Shown: one piece after another, positions 22,558-29,585 of the stretch
Numbering within the stretch: position 1 is the stretch's first letter
Layout: each line of letters begins with the position of its first letter
Source: Candidatus Magasanikiibacteriota bacterium
Lineage (GTDB): Bacteria > Patescibacteriota > Patescibacteriia > Magasanikbacterales > UBA922
Length of the DNA stretch: 31,085 bases
Assembly: GCA_003518365.1 (NCBI GenBank)
Contig: DOYU01000016.1
Span: 35,664-66,748, forward strand
Direction: 5' to 3'
Translations under genes and position numbers: made by a program
The notes under the pieces: model-generated
What the model was told of the DNA's origin: nothing
Database searches by the model: none
The model's input: the letters and a program-made list of their open reading frames with translations, nothing else

Positions 22558-23937
22558 ATGCGTGAAGATACTATAAAAAAAATGAAAGAAGGCGCGGAGA
22601 AGGATTTTAGTTATGCGCTGAATGAAACAGGGGATTATCGCGAATCATGGCGAATTTTTCGAATCATGGCGGAATTTGTCGAAGGATACCAATTTTTGGA
22701 TTCGTTGCATAACGAAGTTACTGTGTTTGGTTCTGCTCGTTTTGCTGAGGATGAAAAACATTACATCATAGCGCGTGCATTTGGAAAATTGCTCGCTGAA
22801 AAGGGATACACGACTATCACCGGAGGCGGACCAGGGATCATGGAAGCAGCAAATAGAGGTGCACAGGAAGGGAATGGGCCTTCTGTTGGTATCAATATTC
22901 AGCTTCCATTTGAACAACGGGTAAATCCGTATGTCGGACAATCCACAGCATTCTACTATTTCTTTACTCGCAAAGTGATGCTCACAAGTCCTGCGCACGC
23001 GCACATCTTTTTTCCCGGAGGATTTGGTACGTTTGATGAATTTTTTGAAGTCGTCCACAATATTGAAATTGGAAAAATGTGTCAGATGCCGATCGTGCTC
23101 GTAGGGCGAGAGTATTGGGAACCGGTGATTGCCTTTATTCGAGAAAAATGTGTTCCGATGGGATCGGTGAAATTAAATCACGTCGACACATGGAACATCG
23201 TTGACACAGCAGAAGAAGCAATAGGAGTGATGGAGCATGGATCAGAAAATTTGCCGCACTGCGATCTTTCTGTGTCGAATTTTCACAGCGGACAAAAAAA
23301 CATGGACTGGCGAATTTTCCGTATCATGTCAGAGCTGGTCGAAGGATTTGAATTTCTTACCGGACTTGTCGAAGACGTTACGGTCCTTGGCACGCGACAT
23401 ATTGATCAAGACTCACACTATTATAAGACTGCCTATGACCTAGGTACACGCCTCGCAGAAAGTGGATATGCTGTGGTGACGGGCGGTTCTGTTGGTATTT
23501 CAGAAGCTGTGAATAAAGGCGCGATGGAAGCTGGTGGAGAGTCACTTGGCATTGGACTTGAAGTGTATGGCAAGGAAATGATGAATCCATACATTACCAA
23601 ATCCATTTCATTCAAATTTCCTTTCACACGAAAACTCATTGTGACCGCTCCATCAAAAGGATTTATCTTTTTCCCTGGTGGGCTCGGGACATTGCATCAC
23701 TTGTTTGAAGTATTGACGCTTATTGAAACAAAAAAGATGCAACCTGTCCCTATTATTTTAATAGATCATGCATTTTGGGAACCTATGCATGCATTTATAA
23801 AAAAGACAATGGTGCATGATGTAAAAAGTATCAGTGATGGAGACGATGAATTGTATCAGATTGTTGACACCGTGGATGCGGCGATGACGCTCCTTAGTGA
23901 GTTTCGTCCTGTTCCACATGGAAAACAGACGCTATGA
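22558..23937 (+). CDS. Tandem LOG-domain (TIGR00730-like) Rossmann-fold protein
   Basis: 459 residues from the ATG at 22558; an in-frame GTG two codons earlier is possible. Two homologous halves each begin WRIFRIM(A/S)E(F/L)VEG and contain a LOG (lysine decarboxylase-like, cytokinin-activating phosphoribohydrolase) domain. The first half has GGGPGIMEAANRGA (89-102), TRK and PGGFGTFDE (153-161), all intact. The second half has GGSVGISEAVNKGA and PGGLGTLHH, where the catalytic Glu of PGGxGTxxE is His. So one site is probably active and the other structural or regulatory. LOG proteins act on nucleoside 5'-monophosphates. The stop overlaps the lgt start (ATGA). Confidence 0.85.
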   Translation: MREDTIKKMKEGAEKDFSYALNETGDYRESWRIFRIMAEFVEGYQFLDSLHNEVTVFGSARFAEDEKHYIIARAFGKLLAEKGYTTITGGGPGIMEAANRGAQEGNGPSVGINIQLPFEQRVNPYVGQSTAFYYFFTRKVMLTSPAHAHIFFPGGFGTFDEFFEVVHNIEIGKMCQMPIVLVGREYWEPVIAFIREKCVPMGSVKLNHVDTWNIVDTAEEAIGVMEHGSENLPHCDLSVSNFHSGQKNMDWRIFRIMSELVEGFEFLTGLVEDVTVLGTRHIDQDSHYYKTAYDLGTRLAESGYAVVTGGSVGISEAVNKGAMEAGGESLGIGLEVYGKEMMNPYITKSISFKFPFTRKLIVTAPSKGFIFFPGGLGTLHHLFEVLTLIETKKMQPVPIILIDHAFWEPMHAFIKKTMVHDVKSISDGDDELYQIVDTVDAAMTLLSEFRPVPHGKQTL

Positions 23938-24707
23938 TACCTTGGTTTCAGTTTACCACGGTGCATATTGGACCACTTCCTATTCAGGTATGGGGATTTT
24001 TTGTTGCCATGGGAATGCTTGTGAGTATGATACTCATTCGTAGAGAAGCAACAAAACGCGCTGTTCCAGTTGATCCACTGCTCGATGTCGCATTGAAAAT
24101 GATCATCTATGGTGTGATCGGCGCGAGACTGTTTCATATCTTTTTTTACGAGCCAGCCTTTTTCATCGCGCATCCTGCTGAAATTATTGCGATTTGGCAT
24201 GGGGGACTGTCTTCTTTTGGAGGATTGCTCGGTGCGATGCTTGCATTTTTTATTGCATTAAAACGAAAAAAAATTCAAACACAATTTTTGACAATATACG
24301 GAAATATCATTGCCTACAGTGCACTTTTTGGGTGGATGGTCGGACGTATTGGATGCCTCATGATTCATGATCATCTCGGAAAAGAGTCTGAGTGTTTTTT
24401 GGCATTTGATTCTCCGCAAGGAAAGCGACTTGATTTGGCCCTTCTTGAAATACTGGGCCTTGTTCCCTTGGCGATTGCGTTTTTTGTCTTGAAGAAAAAA
24501 AAGAAAGAAGATCTGTTTGCTCCGCTGTTGTTTGTATATTATGGTCTGTTGCGGTTTATTCTCGATTTTTGGCGTGCTGAGGCATCGTTTGCTACTGGTG
24601 ATGTGCGGTATCTAGGATTGACTCCAGCTCAATATTTTGCTATGGTTCTCGTAGTTTTTGGGGTATTTCTTTACAAAAAGAGACCTCTTTTGAAAAAAGT
24701 ATCATAG
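23934..24707 (+). CDS. lgt: Prolipoprotein diacylglyceryl transferase, divergent
   Basis: 257 residues with about seven transmembrane helices. Family landmarks: GPLPIQVWGFFVAMGM (13-28), GARLFHIF (63-70), HGGLSSFGGLLGA (89-101) and VGRIGCLMIHDHLGKES (137-153). Lgt transfers diacylglycerol from phosphatidylglycerol to the lipobox Cys of prelipoproteins in the inner membrane. The last motif departs from the classical GRxGNFxNGE: the Asn-rich part is CLMIHDH, a form I believe is common in CPR Lgt. The catalytic His/Arg (His89, Arg138) are kept. It overlaps the LOG gene by 4 bases (ATGA) and is 3 bases from the U32 gene, so it is translationally coupled. Confidence 0.8.
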   Translation: MIPWFQFTTVHIGPLPIQVWGFFVAMGMLVSMILIRREATKRAVPVDPLLDVALKMIIYGVIGARLFHIFFYEPAFFIAHPAEIIAIWHGGLSSFGGLLGAMLAFFIALKRKKIQTQFLTIYGNIIAYSALFGWMVGRIGCLMIHDHLGKESECFLAFDSPQGKRLDLALLEILGLVPLAIAFFVLKKKKKEDLFAPLLFVYYGLLRFILDFWRAEASFATGDVRYLGLTPAQYFAMVLVVFGVFLYKKRPLLKKVS

Positions 24708-24710
24708 TCT

Positions 24711-25970
24711 ATGAAAGAAGCGCGAGATCGTATAGAAATCATGGCGCCAGCAGGATCATTTGATTCATTGACTGCCGCTATCAAAGCAGGAGCAAATTCT
24801 GTCTATTTTGGTATCGAACAACTCAACATGCGCGCAAAGGCAGCAAACAATTTTACGATAGACGATCTTACTACTATTGTTTCACAATGTCAGGCAGTGG
24901 AAGTAAAAACATATCTTGCACTTAATACGGTCATGTACACACACGACATGGCACTCATGAAGAAAATTTGTGATAAAGCAAAAGAAGTCGGACTCACGGC
25001 TATCATCGCGGCAGACTTGGCAGCTATTACGTATGCAAAAAGTATTGGTCTTGAAGTGCATATTTCTACACAGCAAAATGTTACCAATTATGAAACAGTA
25101 GAATTTTTTTCCAAATATGCGGATGTCATCGTGCTTGCTCGTGAAGTAACGTTGAAGCAAGTACAAGAGATTCATGATTTGATTATAAAAAATGATTTGC
25201 GTGGACCAAAAGGAGACCTTATTCAGATAGAACTTTTTGCACACGGCGCATTGTGTGTTGCTATTTCTGGAAATTGCTACATGAGTCTTGCCACAGACAA
25301 TTCTTCTGCAAATAGGGGAGCCTGCCGACAAAATTGTCGTCGTGCGTATCGAGTGATTGATGACGAAACAGGAGTAGAATTAAAAATTGAAAATGAATTT
25401 GTGATGTCACCAAAAGATTTGTGTACGATTGGTTTTATTGATCAGATTCTTGATACTGGAGTGAGTGTTTTGAAATTAGAAGGACGCGGGCGATCTCCAG
25501 ATTATGTGCGAACCGTCACGCAATGTTATCGTGAGGCCGTAGAAGCATATTACGAAGGAACATATACAAAAGAAAAAATTGCAGCATGGACCACAGAACT
25601 TGAAAAAGTATACAACCGTGGATTTTGGCATGGTGGATATTATCTTGGCAAAACCATGGCAGAGTGGAGTGGTGCGTATGGCTCACAATCAACACAAGAA
25701 AATATTTTTATCGGACGTGTGTCGCATTATTTTGATGACAAAAATGTTGCAGAAGTAACGATGGAAACAGAGACACTTGAGAAAGGACAGACCATGCTCT
25801 TTACCGGACCAACAACAGGCGCAGTGACGATAGAACATGCAGAACCGTGGGTGAATGATGCACCTGTCGACATGGCAAAAAAAGGCGATGTCTTGAGTGT
25901 TGTAGTCTCAGAACGAGTGCGAGCAAATGACAAAGTATTCGTTGTCGTCCCACGAAAGAGTGTGCAATAA
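24711..25970 (+). CDS. Peptidase U32 family protein (probable RNA-hydroxylation enzyme)
   Basis: 419 residues. It starts MKEARDRIEIMAPAGSFDSLTAA, with the APAGS motif of a TIM-barrel U32 protein. The signature ELFAHGALCVAISGNCYMS (174-192) and NRGACRQNC (201-209) supply Cys182, Cys189, Cys205 and Cys209, the likely [4Fe-4S] ligands, and a C-terminal beta domain follows (about 330-419). Characterised bacterial members (TrhP/YegQ and RlhA) hydroxylate tRNA U34 or 23S rRNA rather than cleave protein, so an RNA-modification role is more likely than a collagenase. TrhP uses prephenate, and no such pathway gene is in the window. It lies 3 bases after lgt and 8 before a ferredoxin that may supply electrons. 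Confidence 0.85.
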   Translation: MKEARDRIEIMAPAGSFDSLTAAIKAGANSVYFGIEQLNMRAKAANNFTIDDLTTIVSQCQAVEVKTYLALNTVMYTHDMALMKKICDKAKEVGLTAIIAADLAAITYAKSIGLEVHISTQQNVTNYETVEFFSKYADVIVLAREVTLKQVQEIHDLIIKNDLRGPKGDLIQIELFAHGALCVAISGNCYMSLATDNSSANRGACRQNCRRAYRVIDDETGVELKIENEFVMSPKDLCTIGFIDQILDTGVSVLKLEGRGRSPDYVRTVTQCYREAVEAYYEGTYTKEKIAAWTTELEKVYNRGFWHGGYYLGKTMAEWSGAYGSQSTQENIFIGRVSHYFDDKNVAEVTMETETLEKGQTMLFTGPTTGAVTIEHAEPWVNDAPVDMAKKGDVLSVVVSERVRANDKVFVVVPRKSVQ

Positions 25971-25978
25971 TCAATGCT

Positions 25979-26227
25979 ATGCCAAAGATTATTCACTATA
26001 GAGAAAATTGTATTGGATGTGATTCGTGTGTGCTCTATGCGCCGAGATATTGGCAGATAGACGAAGATGGAAAATCATCATTAACACGTGGCACATACAA
26101 AGACGGCGTCGGACAACTCGATATCGATGACGTAGAGCTTCCTGGCAATATAGAAGCAAGTATGGCATGTCCCGTAGGAATTATTCGCATTCAGGATAAT
26201 AGTGGAAAGAATATAGGGCGTATGTAG
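25979..26227 (+). CDS. Single [4Fe-4S] ferredoxin
   Basis: 82 residues. Cys11, Cys14 and Cys17 (CIGCDSC) with Cys64 (ACPVGII) form the four ligands of one [4Fe-4S] cluster, as in monocluster ferredoxins of the Thermotoga/Pyrococcus type. Cys-Pro after the last ligand and the PRYWQIDEDGKS turn are typical. It transfers single electrons at low potential in the cytoplasm. It lies 8 bases after the U32 gene and ends 16 bases before tRNA-Ser. The recombinase frame on the other strand overlaps its last 37 bases, which is a product of the integration and not a gene fusion. Confidence 0.9.
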   Translation: MPKIIHYRENCIGCDSCVLYAPRYWQIDEDGKSSLTRGTYKDGVGQLDIDDVELPGNIEASMACPVGIIRIQDNSGKNIGRM

Positions 26228-27861
26228 CAGTTTAACAAACATGGAGAGGTGACTGAGTGGTCGATAGTACTACCTTGGAAAGGTAGCATACGGGAAACCG
26301 TATCGCAGGTTCGAATCCTGTCCTCTCCGCCAGATGTCCAAGTTAGAACCTTAGGTACGGCAAGGGTTTTTCCGGCGGTTTTAGAACCCTTGCCGAGTGC
26401 TTTTGGGAGATCGAACTTGGACATGTGTAAGTCCATCAAGACATCAAAGACTGGCGTCCATATCGGCGTCAGTTTTTGATTTCTGACGGTGAATCCCTCA
26501 ATACAAAGTTTTAATACTGTTCGCTTCTGACTCGTACCACTCTTTTGGAACACCTGATCGGCATGATCCGTGAAGTCCAATAGCTCGTTGAATTTCTGCA
26601 CGAATTTATCGGACTTGCCCTCGAGCTCGGCCAAGCGATCCTGATACATCTCCTTCTCCTTAAGAAGCTCGTCCTGAATCTTTATAAAGACCTCTGCGTC
26701 TATGATGCGTTTTGAGCGATCCACGACGATATTGCGGATTTGCTGTTGCACCCTGATCAAGTCGTGCTTGATGCTCTTTCGCTCGTTCTCCTCCTGATCC
26801 AGACGCTCTTTTGCGAAGTGCTGGAAGTAAGCGTCCAGGACAGTCTTGAACTTAGGTGGCAACTGAACGTGCGAGAGATATGTTACGACCTGTTCTTCGA
26901 TAAGCTCGGATCGTGTGTACTTCTTTTCCGGACATTTAGCGTCACGCCGGTGGGAGCAGTTATAGTACAAGTGACCCTTTTTTACCTGACCACTTAACAT
27001 TGAACCGCAATAACCACACCGCATGAACCCAGTAAGTGGAAAGGTGTGCTTGCGAGATCGATCGGCGTAGTGATTGTGCTGGGCGATGATCTCCTGAACG
27101 TCATCAAACAACTTCTTAGTGATGAGCGATGGAAAGTTTGCCTGATTGGTGGCCGATCGTGTCTTTATAAGACCATAGTAGATCGTGTTTTGAAGCATCC
27201 TCTCGACACCTTTCTTTGAGACACGCTTACCTGCCTTACTCTTGAGACCTCGCTTCGCCAATTCATCACCGAGTGTGTAGTAAGAAAATTTGCCGGTCGC
27301 ATAGAGTTCAAATCCGAGCTTCACATACGGTGCTCGAACAGTGTCCACGATCAGAGACTTGGTCTTCCGATCGTTCATATAGCCGATTGGAGCGTATCCA
27401 GGGAACCTGCCACGCTCTACAGCCTCCTTGAGACCCTTCCTGACCTCCCAGCTGATGTTCTGGGACGTCCACTGGGCAATCGATGACATAATGTTCTCAA
27501 CCAGCTCTCCGGAGAAAGACTCGTCGAATTGCTCGACCACCGAGATCAATCGGACGTCATGCTTTTTGAGCATCATCTTGATCGCCGCATAGTCGGCAAC
27601 GTTGCGACACATACGATCCAGTTTGTGCATTAATATCGCATCGACCTTAGGGTCAGTCTTTGCACGGTGAAGCATTTTCTGAAGTTGTGGACGTTCAACA
27701 GTTCGAGCCGATTCACCCTTTTCTTCGTAGACACCATCAGGTGCAAGATTCCAATGGCGATCCATGCCATACTTCTGGCACGCTTTGACCTGTGCTGGGA
27801 TACTCAATTCTCGTTCGGCCTGACGAGAGGTAGAGACACGGCCGTAGATTAAGTAGTTCAT
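26191..27861 (-). CDS. Large serine recombinase (site-specific integrase)
   Basis: 556 residues. The N-terminal resolvase domain has the nucleophile Ser10 (IYGRVSTSRQ) and the motifs LMHKLDRMCRN (77-87) and SSIAQW. A recombinase domain (about 150-270), a zinc ribbon with Cys282, Cys285, Cys302 and Cys310 (CGYC and NCSHRRDAKC), and a long coiled coil (about 340-440) follow, the layout of phiC31-like integrases. In this integrated state the frame has no stop of its own: about 47 C-terminal residues (GGEDRIRTCDTVSRM and onward) are read antisense through tRNA-Ser and into the ferredoxin gene, ending at TGA 26191-26193. The true element-encoded end would be near 26335. The start is ATG 27859-27861. 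Confidence 0.93.
   Translation of the reverse strand: MNYLIYGRVSTSRQAERELSIPAQVKACQKYGMDRHWNLAPDGVYEEKGESARTVERPQLQKMLHRAKTDPKVDAILMHKLDRMCRNVADYAAIKMMLKKHDVRLISVVEQFDESFSGELVENIMSSIAQWTSQNISWEVRKGLKEAVERGRFPGYAPIGYMNDRKTKSLIVDTVRAPYVKLGFELYATGKFSYYTLGDELAKRGLKSKAGKRVSKKGVERMLQNTIYYGLIKTRSATNQANFPSLITKKLFDDVQEIIAQHNHYADRSRKHTFPLTGFMRCGYCGSMLSGQVKKGHLYYNCSHRRDAKCPEKKYTRSELIEEQVVTYLSHVQLPPKFKTVLDAYFQHFAKERLDQEENERKSIKHDLIRVQQQIRNIVVDRSKRIIDAEVFIKIQDELLKEKEMYQDRLAELEGKSDKFVQKFNELLDFTDHADQVFQKSGTSQKRTVLKLCIEGFTVRNQKLTPIWTPVFDVLMDLHMSKFDLPKALGKGSKTAGKTLAVPKVLTWTSGGEDRIRTCDTVSRMLPFQGSTIDHSVTSPCLLNCYIRPIFFPLLS
26243..26332 (+). tRNA. tRNA-Ser (anticodon GGA), integration target of the serine recombinase element
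   Basis: Acceptor stem GGAGAGG/CCTCTCC, D-arm TGACTGAGTGGTCGAT, anticodon stem CTACC/GGTAG with loop TTGGAAA (anticodon GGA), a long variable arm ATACGG-GAAA-CCGTAT typical of class II tRNA-Ser, the TTCGAAT T-loop, discriminator G and an encoded CCA (26330-26332). The mobile element begins at its 3' end. Confidence 0.95.
26358..26395. repeat. 11-bp perfect inverted repeat next to the attachment site
   Basis: CGGCAAGGGTT (26358-26368) and AACCCTTGCCG (26385-26395) flank a 16-base centre, 26 bases from the tRNA end and at the 3' edge of the recombinase gene. It could be part of the attachment site or a terminator for the ferredoxin-tRNA transcript. Confidence 0.6.
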
Positions 27862-27938
27862 AATTAATTGATAAATTCTTTACTATTTCTTTATAATTTT
27901 TTGACCTTTTGTTTATTACCGACTCTCTAAAATGCGTT

Positions 27939-27962
27939 CAGGGCTCCCGATGGGGAGCCCTG
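27939..27962 (-). terminator. GC-rich hairpin after the repressor gene
   Basis: CAGGGCTCCC (27939-27948) pairs perfectly with GGGAGCCCTG (27953-27962). It lies 5 bases past the repressor stop on the minus strand. The T-run is weak, so termination efficiency is uncertain. Confidence 0.6.
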
Positions 27963-27966
27963 TTTG

Positions 27967-28686
27967 CTAGTACTTCTTGACGTGGTAGACGAGCCGACCC
28001 ACTACCTTGCTCTCCTTGAGATGGTAGGCCTTTTTGAAGCCCTCCGTCTCCGGCCGGAGCTCGAGGTAGTCGCCTCGTTCGTGGTAGTAAGTCATGACCA
28101 ACCCATCTGGAATGGCGATCACGACAATATCGCCACTCTCTGGTTTGGCATCCGCATCAAGGATAATGAAGTCCCCGGCAAGAATACCGGCATCGGGTAG
28201 TGACAAACCATCCACCCGAAAACCAAACATACGATGTCCGACCGGCACGCTGTTTTTGGGGAGAAAGAAAAACTCCTTGGCTTCTTTCAGGCGAGTACCG
28301 AGGTCATCGGCAGAGAGTGCATCGATCACCGGCGTTTTGATATATGCATCATCGCTAGAAATGGTATTCCTTAGTTCTTCAAGTCCTCGTTCTAATTTGC
28401 TTGCGGCCTCGTGAACACGTCTCTCGCCAACATCACTGATGTTGAATTTATAATTGCCCTCCATGCTGACCTTTTGGATCTTCCCCTCGGTCCAATGCTT
28501 CTTCAGTTCCTCTTCAGGGAGCTGATAGGCCTTGGCTAAAACGGCCAGCTGTTTATGAGACGGGTTGCGTGTTCCGTTCTCCAACTGGCTGATGTAGCTC
28601 GAGGAAAAGCCGAGCCGTTCTGCCAGCTCTTTTATAGTCCAATTTTTCGATTCTCTTTGATTTTTTAGATATGAACCAAATGACAT
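27967..28686 (-). CDS. cI/LexA-like repressor (XRE HTH + S24 peptidase-like domain)
   Basis: 239 residues. Residues 4-60 form an XRE-type HTH (LKNQRESKNWTIKELAERLGFSSSYISQLENGTRNP). Residues about 135-239 form an S24/LexA-like C-terminal domain with the nucleophile-position Ser162 (VDGLSLPDAGILAGDFIIL). In a gapless alignment to the LexA stretch D-E-V-T-V-K, the catalytic Lys position is Thr199 (DGLVMTYYH), so self-cleavage is doubtful and induction may need another trigger. It is transcribed away from a Cro-like gene, with two palindromic operators in the 156-base gap. It probably keeps the element dormant by repressing the rightward promoter. Confidence 0.88.
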   Translation of the reverse strand: MSFGSYLKNQRESKNWTIKELAERLGFSSSYISQLENGTRNPSHKQLAVLAKAYQLPEEELKKHWTEGKIQKVSMEGNYKFNISDVGERRVHEAASKLERGLEELRNTISSDDAYIKTPVIDALSADDLGTRLKEAKEFFFLPKNSVPVGHRMFGFRVDGLSLPDAGILAGDFIILDADAKPESGDIVVIAIPDGLVMTYYHERGDYLELRPETEGFKKAYHLKESKVVGRLVYHVKKY

Positions 28687-28732
28687 ATTTGTTGGATTTG
28701 CTTAATTTCCTTGCTTACGACCAGTTTACCGT

Positions 28733-28761
28733 ACTGTAGCAAATTAGTAAAGATTAAGCAA
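28733..28761 (-). promoter_or_regulatory. Repressor-gene promoter overlapping operator 1
   Basis: On the minus strand TTGCTT (28756-28761), a 17-base spacer and TACAGT (28733-28738). The -35 is inside the palindrome at 28755-28770, which would allow autoregulation. Confidence 0.45.
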
Positions 28762-28770
28762 CTTTGCTTA
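28755..28770. promoter_or_regulatory. Operator 1 (TAAGCAA-CT-TTGCTTA)
   Basis: A perfect 7+7 palindrome with a 2-base centre, the same half-site as operator 2. The sequence TTATCCACA (28768-28776), a perfect DnaA box, overlaps its right edge. Confidence 0.8.
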
Positions 28771-28786
28771 TCCACACACCCCAATA

Positions 28787-28815
28787 TTGACCTGTTAAGC
28801 AATTTTGCTTAATAT
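28787..28815 (+). promoter_or_regulatory. Rightward (cro-like gene) promoter
   Basis: TTGACC (28787-28792), exactly 17 bases, TAATAT (28810-28815). Operator 2 fills the spacer. The ATG is 27 bases past the -10. Confidence 0.7.
28795..28812. promoter_or_regulatory. Operator 2 (TTAAGCAA-TT-TTGCTTAA)
   Basis: A perfect 8+8 palindrome placed between the -35 and -10 of the rightward promoter, so a bound repressor would block RNA polymerase. Two further TTGCTTA half-sites occur at about 28698-28717 upstream of the repressor start. Confidence 0.85.
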
Positions 28816-28842
28816 GACTGTAGAGGTCTAAAAGTTAAACAT

Positions 28843-29049
28843 ATGAACAAATCACCAGTGAATATAAAACTCCGTGACCTTCGAATCAAGAAAGGGCTAA
28901 CGCAATACCAGTTAGCCCGAATTCTTGGTTTTAAGCACAACACTGCGATCAGCCGGTACGAGACAGGACGGAAACGTCCGAATCTCGAAACAGCCCAGCG
29001 GATCGCTTTGGCTCTCGGGGTCAGAGTAGAGGAAGTTTTCTTGCCTTAG
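28843..29049 (+). CDS. Cro-like XRE-family regulator
   Basis: 68 residues consisting of one HTH_3 domain: IKLRDLRIKKGLTQYQLARILGFKHNTAISRYETGRKRPNLETAQRIALALGV, with a short C-terminal RVEEVFLP. It is divergent from the repressor and downstream of an operator-embedded promoter, the layout of a Cro protein in a lysogeny-type switch. It may compete for the same TTAAGCAA operators. No other domain is present. There is no clear Shine-Dalgarno site, since AGAGGT lies too far upstream. Confidence 0.88.
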   Translation: MNKSPVNIKLRDLRIKKGLTQYQLARILGFKHNTAISRYETGRKRPNLETAQRIALALGVRVEEVFLP

Positions 29050-29102
29050 GCAAGGTGGGGTCAATAAAAGTGTGAGGTCACTTCTATGAACCAAACCACC
29101 GC

Positions 29103-29381
29103 ATGTCCAAACCAGACAAAGATGAGGAAGCTCTCGTTGAGCTTACTCGCACCGCCCTCGCCGACGTACTCGGCCGAGAGCCATCCCGACAAGAAGTTTG
29201 GAAAGTCCACGCTGGCTTTAAGCGCATGGCGTTCATGCTTTTGGATCACATGGATCACATCAAAAAACATGAGAACGAAAATCCTGATCAAGAGACTTAT
29301 CCGGAGGATCTGGAAACGGATCACGAGGAAGCCGCCGACGAGGCAGGAACTTCTTTGGAGACGGGAGAGCCTACTCCGTAA
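29103..29381 (+). CDS. Small acidic hypothetical protein of the mobile element
   Basis: 92 residues, MSKPDKDEEALVELTRTALA onward, very acidic toward the C-terminus (ENENPDQETYPEDLETDHEEAADEAGTSLE). The N-terminal half could be a helical domain (DVLGREPSRQEVWKVHAGFKRMAFMLLDHMDHIKK). No family is recognised. An overlapping frame opens at 29086 and ends at 29481; it is Arg-rich and looks like a shadow, although its last 30 residues (from FTIRELENPTIRRDF) read plausibly. Between 29382 and 29585 there is no better gene, only a hairpin-like CCTCAATG/CATTGAGAGG (about 29499-29525). The acidic composition recalls DNA-mimic or anti-repressor proteins, but nothing supports a specific role. Confidence 0.55.
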   Translation: MSKPDKDEEALVELTRTALADVLGREPSRQEVWKVHAGFKRMAFMLLDHMDHIKKHENENPDQETYPEDLETDHEEAADEAGTSLETGEPTP

Positions 29382-29585
29382 CTTCACCATCCGGGAACTT
29401 GAAAATCCAACTATACGACGAGATTTCTGCCGAGCGATGGACAACATCGATCGGGCTTTGCCGAAATCTAGAGAATGGTAGACCGCCTCTTACTCTCCCC
29501 TCAATGGCCGATGACCTCATTGAGAGGAGCGATAAGGTGCGGTCTGGGTTTTGGTCGACCCTCACCATGCCTTTATTTCTCGTGT

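Noticed and set aside
26243..26332. GGEDRIRTCDTVSRM peptide as a conserved recombinase tail
   Set aside because: It is the antisense translation of tRNA-Ser, a well-known annotation artefact, so it was not treated as a domain.
29086..29481. 131-codon plus-strand frame overlapping the 29103 gene
   Set aside because: It is Arg/Leu/Trp-rich and shadow-like. GAGGT lies at a workable distance and the last 30 residues look plausible, so it is noted in the 29103 entry but not called.
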